DNA of 64,000 bases from Methylotenera_A sp963701715 (GTDB taxonomy: Bacteria > Pseudomonadota > Gammaproteobacteria > Burkholderiales > Methylophilaceae). Below the pieces are notes generated by a model. It made no database searches and was not told the origin of the DNA. It worked only from the letters and a program-made list of their open reading frames with translations. Of this stretch, positions 51,300 to 58,874 are shown piece after piece. The position numbers and the translations under genes are program-made. The stretch is taken from contig CAVPAX010000009.1 of assembly GCA_963701715.1 (NCBI GenBank), positions 1 to 64,000 on the forward strand. The letters are read 5' to 3'. The stretch's first letter is position 1. Each line of letters begins with the position of its first letter.

Positions 51300-52511
51300 A
51301 TGGAAAATCAGGCATTTATCGGGCGTCAGCCCATTATGGATTCAAAACAGCACATTATCGGCTATGAGCTATTCTTCAGGCACAGTTCAAGTGCAGAAGC
51401 TGCGGTGTATGAAGATGATTTTAAGGCTTGCGCTAATGTATTGGTGAACACTGTCGGCATGGATATGCAGTGGCTGCTGGGCGATAAACTGGCCTTCATT
51501 AACGTAAATGAAGAGATGCTGAAAAGCGAGCTTTTAGAGTTAATGCCGCCTAAACGTACCGTGCTTGAAATATTAAAGAGCATAACGCCTAGTGATGAAA
51601 TTGTTATACGTTGCCAGGCTTTGCGCACGCTAGGCTATAAGATTGCATTGGATAACCCGCATTTATGCAAGGGTTCCGAGCTTTTGCAGCAATGTGCTGA
51701 TTTTGTCAAAATTGATATTCAGACTGTCGACACCACAGAGCTTGGTAAAATCTTTATGCGATTCAACGCACCTTGTGTAACAATGATTGCAGAAAAAGTT
51801 GAAACTGAAAGGGAGTTTAATGCAGTCCAAAGTATCGGCTTTCAACATTTCCAAGGGTTTTATTTTGCCCGCCCAGAAACATTTACTGCAACAGTAATCA
51901 ACCCATCATTTGATAGCGTATTGAATATTCTGAACAAGGTGAATCAGGATGCTGACAATGAGGTTATTGAAGCCGGGTTCAAGCAGGATTCCGCATTATC
52001 ATTCAAGCTGCTGCGTTACATTAACTCCGTAGGCTTCGGGCTTTCGTGCGAGGTTCAGTCAATCAAGCATGCCATGACGATTTTAGGCAGGAACCAGCTT
52101 ACCCGCTGGCTTACATTGCTCATGGTCACTGCGGGGGAAAATTCTACACCACCGGCATTGATGAAAACTTCTATTACACGTGGACGTTTAACTGAGTTGC
52201 TAGGTGAAGGTTATTTTGAGAAAAAAGACCGCGATAATCTGTTTATCGTTGGCGCGTTTTCATTGCTGGATGCCATATTGAAAATGCCAATTGACCAGGT
52301 ACTTGAAAAAATTCAATTGTCAGAACCGGTGGCTGAAGCATTGCTTAATCGGGAAGGGATTTATGGCCCGTTTTTACAGTTGACGGAAGCTTGTGAAGAT
52401 TCTGACGATGCGCGCATTTTAGAGCTGGCAGAGTTGTTGCAGTTGGATTCTGCCAAGGTGAATAAATGTCATCTTTCTGCCTTGGCCTGGACAGAGGCTT
52501 TGGGGATTTAG
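51300..52511 (+). CDS. EAL-HDOD (YuxH-type) signalling protein
   Basis: A 403-residue protein. Residues ~1-195 are a degenerate EAL domain: QPIMDSKQHIIGYELFFRHS in place of EALLR, VLEILKS, IALDNPHL instead of the DD pair, FVKIDI and AEKVET. The HDOD domain is at ~200-390 (SALSFKLLRYINSVGFGL, GRNQLTRWLTLLMV). The change at the metal-binding DD pair argues against c-di-GMP hydrolysis, so it is probably a binding or scaffold protein, as in other EAL-HDOD proteins. The ATG at 51,300 fits the family start; five earlier in-frame codons are not needed. Partner unknown. Confidence 0.85.
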   Translation: MENQAFIGRQPIMDSKQHIIGYELFFRHSSSAEAAVYEDDFKACANVLVNTVGMDMQWLLGDKLAFINVNEEMLKSELLELMPPKRTVLEILKSITPSDEIVIRCQALRTLGYKIALDNPHLCKGSELLQQCADFVKIDIQTVDTTELGKIFMRFNAPCVTMIAEKVETEREFNAVQSIGFQHFQGFYFARPETFTATVINPSFDSVLNILNKVNQDADNEVIEAGFKQDSALSFKLLRYINSVGFGLSCEVQSIKHAMTILGRNQLTRWLTLLMVTAGENSTPPALMKTSITRGRLTELLGEGYFEKKDRDNLFIVGAFSLLDAILKMPIDQVLEKIQLSEPVAEALLNREGIYGPFLQLTEACEDSDDARILELAELLQLDSAKVNKCHLSALAWTEALGI

Positions 52512-52520
52512 TCAGTGTTT

Positions 52521-53060
52521 TTAGGTGCACTCTTTTAAGATGATCGGGCTGATATCTAAGCTACCAGTATCGTGACTTAGTAAAATTTGACCGTCTTGAA
52601 TAGTACAGCTGATGTTCATGCTGCGTGTTGCAATATCCGCTAGCGCTTGTGTATTGGGCAAGTTAACAACGGTTAAGTTGTTGTTCTTTAATAGCGCTTT
52701 GCTGTTTTGATCCCACCACATATCTGCAATTCTTCCGCCATAAAGCATCACCACGACTTGTTTTGCTCTGCCGCAGGCTTTGCGAATTTCTTTTTCAGTG
52801 GGCAAGCCAACATCAATCCATAATTCAATAGCGCCTGTTAAATCTTTTTGCCATAAGTCAGGTTCTTCATCATCACTTAAGCCTTTGCCAAATATAAGCG
52901 CTTCACTGGAATAAAGTGTAAATGCGATTAAGCGCACCATCACGCGTTCATCGGTTTCAGATGGGTGTTTAGCCAGCGTAAGGCTATGCTGCCCATAATA
53001 ATTGCGATCCATATTCGCAATGTTCAGGTCGATTTTATAAATAGTGGATTTGAGTGCCAT
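52521..53060 (-). CDS. yaeQ: YaeQ family protein
   Basis: A 179-residue cytosolic protein of the YaeQ family, with a PD-(D/E)XK nuclease-like fold. The characteristic blocks are STIYKIDLNIANMDRNYYGQ, SLTLAKHPSETDERVMVRLI, EPDLWQKDLTGAIELWIDVG and KACGRAKQVVVMLYGG. In E. coli, YaeQ suppresses loss of the RfaH transcription factor; its molecular function is uncertain. It converges on the EAL-HDOD gene and is divergent from ettA. Confidence 0.92.
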   Translation of the reverse strand: MALKSTIYKIDLNIANMDRNYYGQHSLTLAKHPSETDERVMVRLIAFTLYSSEALIFGKGLSDDEEPDLWQKDLTGAIELWIDVGLPTEKEIRKACGRAKQVVVMLYGGRIADMWWDQNSKALLKNNNLTVVNLPNTQALADIATRSMNISCTIQDGQILLSHDTGSLDISPIILKECT

Positions 53061-53135
53061 GGCGCATTATACCTACTTAACAAGGCAGCCCTGCTTTCTG
53101 TTAAGCTTTCATTCTTTTCAAAAAAGATAAATTCA

Positions 53136-54800
53136 ATGGCCCAATATGTAATGTCCATGCTCCATGTGAGCAAAATCGTGCCGCCAAAACGGCAAATCAT
53201 CAAAGATATTTCACTGTCGTTTTTCCCAGGCGCCAAAATTGGCTTGCTGGGATTGAACGGCTCAGGTAAATCCACCGTGCTGCGTATTATGGCAGGTGTG
53301 GATAAAGAGTTTGAAGGTGAAGTGCAGTGGCAGCCTGGTATTTCTATTGGCTATCTACCGCAGGAACCGCACCTGGATCCGGATAAAACCGTACGTGAAG
53401 AGGTTGAATCCGGCATGGGTGAGGTGATGGAGGCGCAAGCCAAGCTGGAAGAGGTTTATGCGGCCTACGCCGAGCCGGATGCTGATTTTGAAAAATTGGC
53501 AGAAGAGCAGGCCAAGTGGGAGAATGTTATTGCCGCGAGCGGCAGTGATCTAAGTACACAGTTGGAGATTGCTGCAGACGCGCTGCGTTTACCGCCTTGG
53601 GATGCGAAAATCGGCCCGCTTTCTGGCGGAGAAAAACGTCGCGTGGCGCTCTGCAAATTGTTGCTTTCAAAGCCTGACATGCTGCTGCTGGATGAGCCAA
53701 CCAACCATTTGGATGCGGAATCTGTCGAGTGGCTAGAGCAGTTCTTGGTACGTTTCCCGGGCACCGTGGTGGCGGTGACGCATGATAGATACTTCCTCGA
53801 TAACGCAGCAGAATGGATTTTAGAGTTAGACCGCGGCCATGGTATTCCATGGAAAGGCAATTACTCAAGTTGGTTAGAGCAAAAAGAAGAGCGGTTAAAA
53901 CAAGAAGAATCTGCCGAATCTGCCCGTCGCAAGGCATTGCATACCGAGTTGGAATGGGTGCGCCAAAACCCGAAAGCGCGGCAGGCAAAAAGTAAATCAA
54001 GAATTGCCCGCTATGAAGAACTTGCAAGTGCCGAATATCAAAAACGCAATGAAACGCAGGAGATTTTTATTCCTGCAGGTGAGCGTTTAGGCGACCAGGT
54101 GATAGAGTTCAACGGTGTGAGCAAAGCTTTTAAAGACCGCTTACTGATTGATAATTTAAGTTTTAGCATTCCGGCTGGCGCCATTGTCGGTATCATTGGC
54201 CCGAATGGCGCGGGTAAATCGACGCTGTTCAAAATGATTACAGGCAAAGAGCAGCCTGATAACGGCGAAGTGAAAATCGGCTCAACCGTCAAACTGGCGT
54301 ATGTAGACCAAAGCCGTGATAGCTTAAGTGATAATAAGACCGTATTTGATGAAATCTCTGGCGGCTCAGATATTCTTACGGTAGGTCGCTATGAAACGCC
54401 TAGCCGAGCTTATATTGGCCGTTTTAACTTTAAAGGCGGTGATCAGCAAAAGATAGTAGGTCAACTTTCCGGTGGTGAACGTGGCCGTTTGCACTTGGCT
54501 AAAACGCTGATTTTCGGTGGTAATGTATTACTGTTGGATGAACCTTCTAATGACTTGGATGTGGAAACTTTACGTGCGCTGGAAGACGCACTGCTGGAAT
54601 TTGCAGGTTGTGTATTAGTAATTTCGCATGACAGGTGGTTTTTGGACCGAATTGCAACACATATTTTGGCAGCTGAGGGTGATTCGCACTGGACATTCTT
54701 TAATGGCAATTATCAAGAGTACGAAGCCGATAAGCGCAAGCGTTTAGGGGAAGAAGGCGCGAAACCAAAACGGATTCGCTACAAGCCAATTACGAGATAA
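53136..54800 (+). CDS. ettA: Energy-dependent translational throttle EttA (ABC-F)
   Basis: A 554-residue ABC-F protein with two ATPase domains and no membrane segment. Walker A sites are GLNGSGKSTVLRI and GPNGAGKSTLFKM, signature loops are LSGGEKRRVALC and LSGGERGRLHLA, and Walker B sites are MLLLDEPTNHLD and VLLLDEPSNDLD. EttA binds the ribosomal E site and gates the first elongation step by ATP/ADP ratio. The ATG at 53,136 gives the family N-terminus MAQYVMSMLHVSK; a frame to 52,965 would overlap yaeQ. A terminator lies within the convergent SDR gene. Confidence 0.95.
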   Translation: MAQYVMSMLHVSKIVPPKRQIIKDISLSFFPGAKIGLLGLNGSGKSTVLRIMAGVDKEFEGEVQWQPGISIGYLPQEPHLDPDKTVREEVESGMGEVMEAQAKLEEVYAAYAEPDADFEKLAEEQAKWENVIAASGSDLSTQLEIAADALRLPPWDAKIGPLSGGEKRRVALCKLLLSKPDMLLLDEPTNHLDAESVEWLEQFLVRFPGTVVAVTHDRYFLDNAAEWILELDRGHGIPWKGNYSSWLEQKEERLKQEESAESARRKALHTELEWVRQNPKARQAKSKSRIARYEELASAEYQKRNETQEIFIPAGERLGDQVIEFNGVSKAFKDRLLIDNLSFSIPAGAIVGIIGPNGAGKSTLFKMITGKEQPDNGEVKIGSTVKLAYVDQSRDSLSDNKTVFDEISGGSDILTVGRYETPSRAYIGRFNFKGGDQQKIVGQLSGGERGRLHLAKTLIFGGNVLLLDEPSNDLDVETLRALEDALLEFAGCVLVISHDRWFLDRIATHILAAEGDSHWTFFNGNYQEYEADKRKRLGEEGAKPKRIRYKPITR

Positions 54801-54805
54801 ACGAC

Positions 54806-55627
54806 TTAAAGCCAATCCCAATCCAAGCGCTTCTTATGAGGCGCTTTTTTCATCGCCCAATCCCACAAAATTGACGGGATAAAGCGTATGAGCCTAGACA
54901 CTATGTCCATTTGCCATGGAATTACCACAAAGCGGCGTTTGCTTTCCACAGCATTGGCAAATTTGCGTGCGAACACATCAACGTCCATTAGAAATGGCAT
55001 TTTATAGGTGTTGATGTCTGTCATGGGGGTGCGAATATAACCTGGAGCGATGGTGGCGACGGTAATGTTGTCGCGCGCCATTTCCACACGCAGGCTTTCT
55101 AAATAGCTAATCACGGCAGCTTTGCTGGCGCTGTAAGCTCCCGCGCCGGGCAGGCCGCGTATGCCGGCTACGCTGGCAACACCTACCAGCTGGCCCTGTC
55201 CCGCCTGCCTCATAGCTGCAATAAACGGCTGAAAAGTATGCACCATGCCCATTACATTAATATCCAATACCGCTTGAAAAGCGGGAATGTCTTCTTTGCA
55301 TTCGGTAAGCGTACCTCGGCTGACACCAGCATTGGCAATAACAATGTCGGGCGCGCCAAAGCGAGCGATAAAATCTTGCGCAGCAGCTTCCAGCGCTGCA
55401 CTATCGCGAACATCCAGTGCGTATATCGCGCAATTTACACCGTATTGTCTTTGCAACGTTTCTGCAAGCAGATGTAAGTGCTCACTACGTCTAGCAACCA
55501 AGCCTATACATCCCGAACTGATGTTCTGCGAGGCAGTATCCACGCGGCTTCCAGAGCATCGTTTTGCGTATTCGTGTGCAAGCGCTTCGCCGATTCCGCT
55601 GGATGTACCTGTTATAAATATATTCAT
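54806..55627 (-). CDS. SDR-family short-chain dehydrogenase
   Basis: A 273-residue NAD(P)-dependent oxidoreductase. The cofactor motif is GTSSGIGEAL, the structural motif is IANAGVSRG (NAG), and the catalytic pair is Y and K in YSASKAAVISY, with the serine in GVASVAGI. A hydrophobic C-terminal stretch (IPSILWDWAMKKAP) may touch the membrane. This is a classical SDR of unknown substrate. Its last codons, near the C-terminus, contain the + strand terminator of ettA. Confidence 0.88.
   Translation of the reverse strand: MNIFITGTSSGIGEALAHEYAKRCSGSRVDTASQNISSGCIGLVARRSEHLHLLAETLQRQYGVNCAIYALDVRDSAALEAAAQDFIARFGAPDIVIANAGVSRGTLTECKEDIPAFQAVLDINVMGMVHTFQPFIAAMRQAGQGQLVGVASVAGIRGLPGAGAYSASKAAVISYLESLRVEMARDNITVATIAPGYIRTPMTDINTYKMPFLMDVDVFARKFANAVESKRRFVVIPWQMDIVSRLIRFIPSILWDWAMKKAPHKKRLDWDWL
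54825..54850 (+). terminator. Terminator of ettA inside the SDR gene
   Basis: AAGCGCTTC pairs with GAGGCGCTT (nine pairs with one G-U) around the loop TTAT, followed by six Ts, 24 bases after the ettA stop. It lies within the last codons of the convergent SDR gene. Confidence 0.8.
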
Positions 55628-55654
55628 AGCTAAAAGTATAGCGCAGTGAGCCTC

Positions 55655-55694
55655 AAAAAAATTAACCCGCAGAATTTCTTCAGCGGGTTAATTG
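55655..55694 (-). terminator. Terminator downstream of dsbA
   Basis: TTAACCCGC and GCGGGTTAA flank a 12-base loop. The run of A on the + side gives a T-run on the minus strand, so it suits the leftward dsbA transcript. Confidence 0.78.
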
Positions 55695-55747
55695 GGCCTA
55701 TTTAATTTTTTTAGGCAGAGCTACTTTTTTTGTAGCCGCTACCTTGT

Positions 55748-56404
55748 TTACTTTTTTGCAGCAGCGGCTTTGTCCTTGCGAATATTGTTGATAATGTAGT
55801 CAGCTGTTTGTAGAGCTTGCTCGTTTCCGCCGCTCATGGTGCTGGAAGTAATATATTTACCATCAATCACCAGGCTTGGCACCCCGGTAGCGCCAGAATT
55901 GCGGAACATTTGCGCGGCACGATTTAAGTTGGTATTGATGGTGAATGATTTAAACGCCTGCTCAACTTTTAATTTATCCAAGCCGCTTTGCTTGGTTACC
56001 CAATCAATCGCAGCTTTTTCATCTGTAGGATTAAGTGTTTTTTGTTTGTGGATAGCCTCAAATAAAGGTGTATGCAGTTTTTCCGCAACGCCTAAAGTTT
56101 CCATCGCATAAAAGGCTTTGGCCATTGGTGCCCAGCTTGGGTTGGGCAAACCTGGCAGGCGTTTAAAATAAACATCTCCAGGCAATTTTTTTACCCATGC
56201 GCTTAGCGGGGTTTCCATTTGATAACAATGAATACAGCCGTACCAAAAAATCTCCATTACTTCAATTTTGGCGGGATTTTCTGTTGAAATAGGTTGCGCG
56301 ACAGCATCAAATTGTTCGCCTAATTTTGGTGCATCTGCTAGGGCTAAATTGCTCATCGCTAAAGTACCTAGCGCAAACATACAAACAGCAAATAATTTCC
56401 TCAT
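55748..56404 (-). CDS. dsbA: Thiol:disulfide interchange protein DsbA
   Basis: A 218-residue periplasmic oxidant that makes disulfides in exported proteins. Signal peptide (1-~23, ending ALA), redox pair C57-I-H-C60 in FWYGCIHCYQMETPL, and the cis-proline in GVPSLVIDGKY, with the helical insert between. The ATG at 56,404 gives the signal peptide; the open frame extends 15 residues upstream. The gene ends in GCAAAAAAGTAA: the heptamer A-AAA-AAG just before the stop is a -1 slippery sequence, and the -1 frame stays open for 17 more Lys/Val/Ala-rich residues to 55,698. Confidence 0.94.
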   Translation of the reverse strand: MRKLFAVCMFALGTLAMSNLALADAPKLGEQFDAVAQPISTENPAKIEVMEIFWYGCIHCYQMETPLSAWVKKLPGDVYFKRLPGLPNPSWAPMAKAFYAMETLGVAEKLHTPLFEAIHKQKTLNPTDEKAAIDWVTKQSGLDKLKVEQAFKSFTINTNLNRAAQMFRNSGATGVPSLVIDGKYITSSTMSGGNEQALQTADYIINNIRKDKAAAAKK

Positions 56405-56501
56405 TATTTTTTCCTTAATTTTTCTAAAAAAACAAATCCATAAAACCACGATTCAAGCTACTAACGTCAATTGACTATAAAAGATGACAACCAATTTTCA
56501 T

Positions 56502-57116
56502 TTATTCCGGTTTTGTTTCCGTATGTACTTTAATCAGGTCTGTATTAAATCCGCTGGTGGTGAGTTCACTTCGGATTTTATTGATTTGTGCAATATCGCT
56601 CAGCGGCCCGACGCGCACGCGATGCCACACACCCTTTTCAGGAATGGTTGCCGTTTGTACAACGGCTTCAAAGCCTTGCAGAGCCAGCTTGGCTTTCATG
56701 TTATCCGCATCAGCTTCGTTTGAGAACGCACCTACCTGTAAGAAATAATTATCTTTTTTAACTACCTGTGAATTGTTTTTGATCTCTTGTTCAGTTACGG
56801 TACTTTCCGTTTCGGGCAGAATCGTATAAAAATCAAACTTATTATCATCAGCCTTGGCTGTGTTATCCGGTCCTTCTTGTTGTGGCAAGGCACTTTCCGT
56901 GGCAATTTTCTCTTTGTCCAGTTTTTCGCTGTGTTTTTCTAAAATGGGTTTGTTAACTTTATTGTCTGAAAATGGGTTATCACTTCCTTTGATAAACATC
57001 GCTAGCCCAACCGATAAACCGACACCTAGCAATAGCCCTACCAGTAAGCCTGATAAGAATGGACTGCCTCTACTTTTGGTGGATTTTTGTGGCGCAGGTT
57101 TGTAATCTCTACTCAT
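56502..57116 (-). CDS. SPOR-domain membrane protein
   Basis: A 204-residue protein: a basic N-terminus (SRDYKPAPQKSTKSRG), one membrane helix at ~20-42 (FLSGLLVGLLLGVGLSVGLA), a flexible charged linker, and a C-terminal SPOR domain from ~125 (YFLQVGAFSNEADADNMKAK, GVWHRVRVGPLSDIAQINKI). SPOR domains bind glycan strands stripped of stem peptides at the division site, as in FtsN and DedD. It is 14 bases after argS, as in many betaproteobacteria, and close to dsbA. Confidence 0.93.
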   Translation of the reverse strand: MSRDYKPAPQKSTKSRGSPFLSGLLVGLLLGVGLSVGLAMFIKGSDNPFSDNKVNKPILEKHSEKLDKEKIATESALPQQEGPDNTAKADDNKFDFYTILPETESTVTEQEIKNNSQVVKKDNYFLQVGAFSNEADADNMKAKLALQGFEAVVQTATIPEKGVWHRVRVGPLSDIAQINKIRSELTTSGFNTDLIKVHTETKPE

Positions 57117-57130
57117 CTCTCATCCTTGCT

Positions 57131-58801
57131 CTACATTTTTTGCGGTGCACTTACGCCCAGCAAGTTCAAGCCATTTTTCAGCACCTGCTGCGTTGCAGCA
57201 ATTAACGCCATACGTGCCAATTTGGTTGGCTCATCATCTACTAAAAATTTTGTGTCATTGTAATAGCTGTGTAAATCGCTTGCACATTCTTTTAAATAAT
57301 TGGCGATCGCATGCGGTGCTAAATCTTCCGCAGCACTGCTAACAACTTCGGGGTATTCACTTAAACGCTGCATTAATTTTGCCTCGTTTGGCATGTTGAG
57401 CGGGTTTAAGTTCACTGTTTTTAAGCTATTCACGTCGCCACCCCATTGGTTTAGTACACTACAAATTCGGGCGTGGGCGTATTGAATGTAATACACCGGA
57501 TTGTCATTAGTTTGTGCACGAGCAAGGTCAATATCGAACACCAATTGCGAATCGGCGCGTCTAGCTGCCAGAAAATAACGCGTGGCATCGCAACCGACTT
57601 CATCAATTAAGTCACGCAAGGTTACGTAACTGCCCGCGCGCTTGGAAAGCTTTACTTCCTCGCCGCTGCGCATGACAGTAACCATCTGGTGCAATACGTA
57701 GTCGGGCCAGCCTTTCGGGATGCCGATAGCAAGTGCCTGCAAGCCAGCGCGGACGCGGGTGATGGTACTATGGTGATCGGCGCCCTGCTCGTTAATCACT
57801 CGGACAAAGCCACGTTCCCATTTTTCTGCATGATAAGCAACATCTGGTACAAAATAGGTGTAGCCGCCCTCGCTTTTGCGCATTACACGGTCTTTATCAT
57901 CGCCAAAGTCCGTGGTTTTAAGCCAAAGTGCATTGAGGTGTTCGTAAGTATGGCCGCTTTTAATCAGCGCCTGCACAGTTTCTTCAACTCTGCCATTTGC
58001 ATACAGCGCACTTTCTAGCGAGAACACGTCAAACTTAATTTGAAACGCTTTTAGGTCTAAATCTTGCTCATGGCGTAAATACGCAACGGCAAAGGTACGT
58101 ATAGATTCAATATCGTCAATGTCGCCGCTTGCGGTTACTTCCATATCATCTGCAACTACGGTATGTTTCGTCAAATAGGCAGCAGCAATATCATTGATAT
58201 ATTCGCCACGGTAGCCATCTTCAGGAAAGCTGCTATCGTCGGTTGAGATGCCTTTGCATCGGGCCAGAACAGAAATAGTGAGGTTGTCGATTTGTGAGCC
58301 GGCGTCATTGTAATAAAACTCTCGGGTCACATTCCAACCGGTGGCTTCCAGTAGGCGCGCCAAACAATCGCCTACTGCCGCACCACGCCCGTGGCCTACG
58401 TGAAGCGGTCCGGTCGGGTTGGCTGATACAAATTCCACCTGAACTTTTTTGTTTTTACCGCTATTGTTGCGCCCAAATTGGGAGCCTTGCTGCAAAATAT
58501 CGGTCACAATAGTTTGTTTGGATTGCGCGTTTAAAAAGAAATTGATAAAGCCGGCCCCCGCAATTTCTACTTTTGCGATATATTCGCTTTGTGGTAGCGC
58601 TTTGATTAAACTTGCAGCAATCTCGCGGGGGTTTTTCTGCAATGGCTTGGCAAGCATCATGGCTAGATTGGTAGCAAAATCGCCATGTTCTGCAGATTTT
58701 GGGCGCTCAAGTACAATTTTCGTTTGTGAAACATTTGCGCCCATGTTATTAGCGGCGCGAATGAGTAAATCGGTAATGTGAGCTTTCAAAATAATCGTCA
58801 T
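57131..58801 (-). CDS. argS: Arginyl-tRNA synthetase
   Basis: A 556-residue class I aminoacyl-tRNA synthetase. The HIGH-type motif is VGHGRGAAVGDCLARLL in the ANPTGPLHVGHGR block, and the KMSKS-type site is altered (EVKLSKRAGSYVTLRD), as usual for ArgRS, which has a KLSKR-like form. The C-terminal DALR anticodon-binding helices end in NGLNLLGVSAPQKM. Length is normal. It is divergent from priA. Confidence 0.97.
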   Translation of the reverse strand: MTIILKAHITDLLIRAANNMGANVSQTKIVLERPKSAEHGDFATNLAMMLAKPLQKNPREIAASLIKALPQSEYIAKVEIAGAGFINFFLNAQSKQTIVTDILQQGSQFGRNNSGKNKKVQVEFVSANPTGPLHVGHGRGAAVGDCLARLLEATGWNVTREFYYNDAGSQIDNLTISVLARCKGISTDDSSFPEDGYRGEYINDIAAAYLTKHTVVADDMEVTASGDIDDIESIRTFAVAYLRHEQDLDLKAFQIKFDVFSLESALYANGRVEETVQALIKSGHTYEHLNALWLKTTDFGDDKDRVMRKSEGGYTYFVPDVAYHAEKWERGFVRVINEQGADHHSTITRVRAGLQALAIGIPKGWPDYVLHQMVTVMRSGEEVKLSKRAGSYVTLRDLIDEVGCDATRYFLAARRADSQLVFDIDLARAQTNDNPVYYIQYAHARICSVLNQWGGDVNSLKTVNLNPLNMPNEAKLMQRLSEYPEVVSSAAEDLAPHAIANYLKECASDLHSYYNDTKFLVDDEPTKLARMALIAATQQVLKNGLNLLGVSAPQKM

Positions 58802-58874
58802 TATTACAAAAGCAGTATTTTAACCCATTTTAGAGGTTCCTTAGGCAGGCACTAGACTCACCTATAACTTTTTT

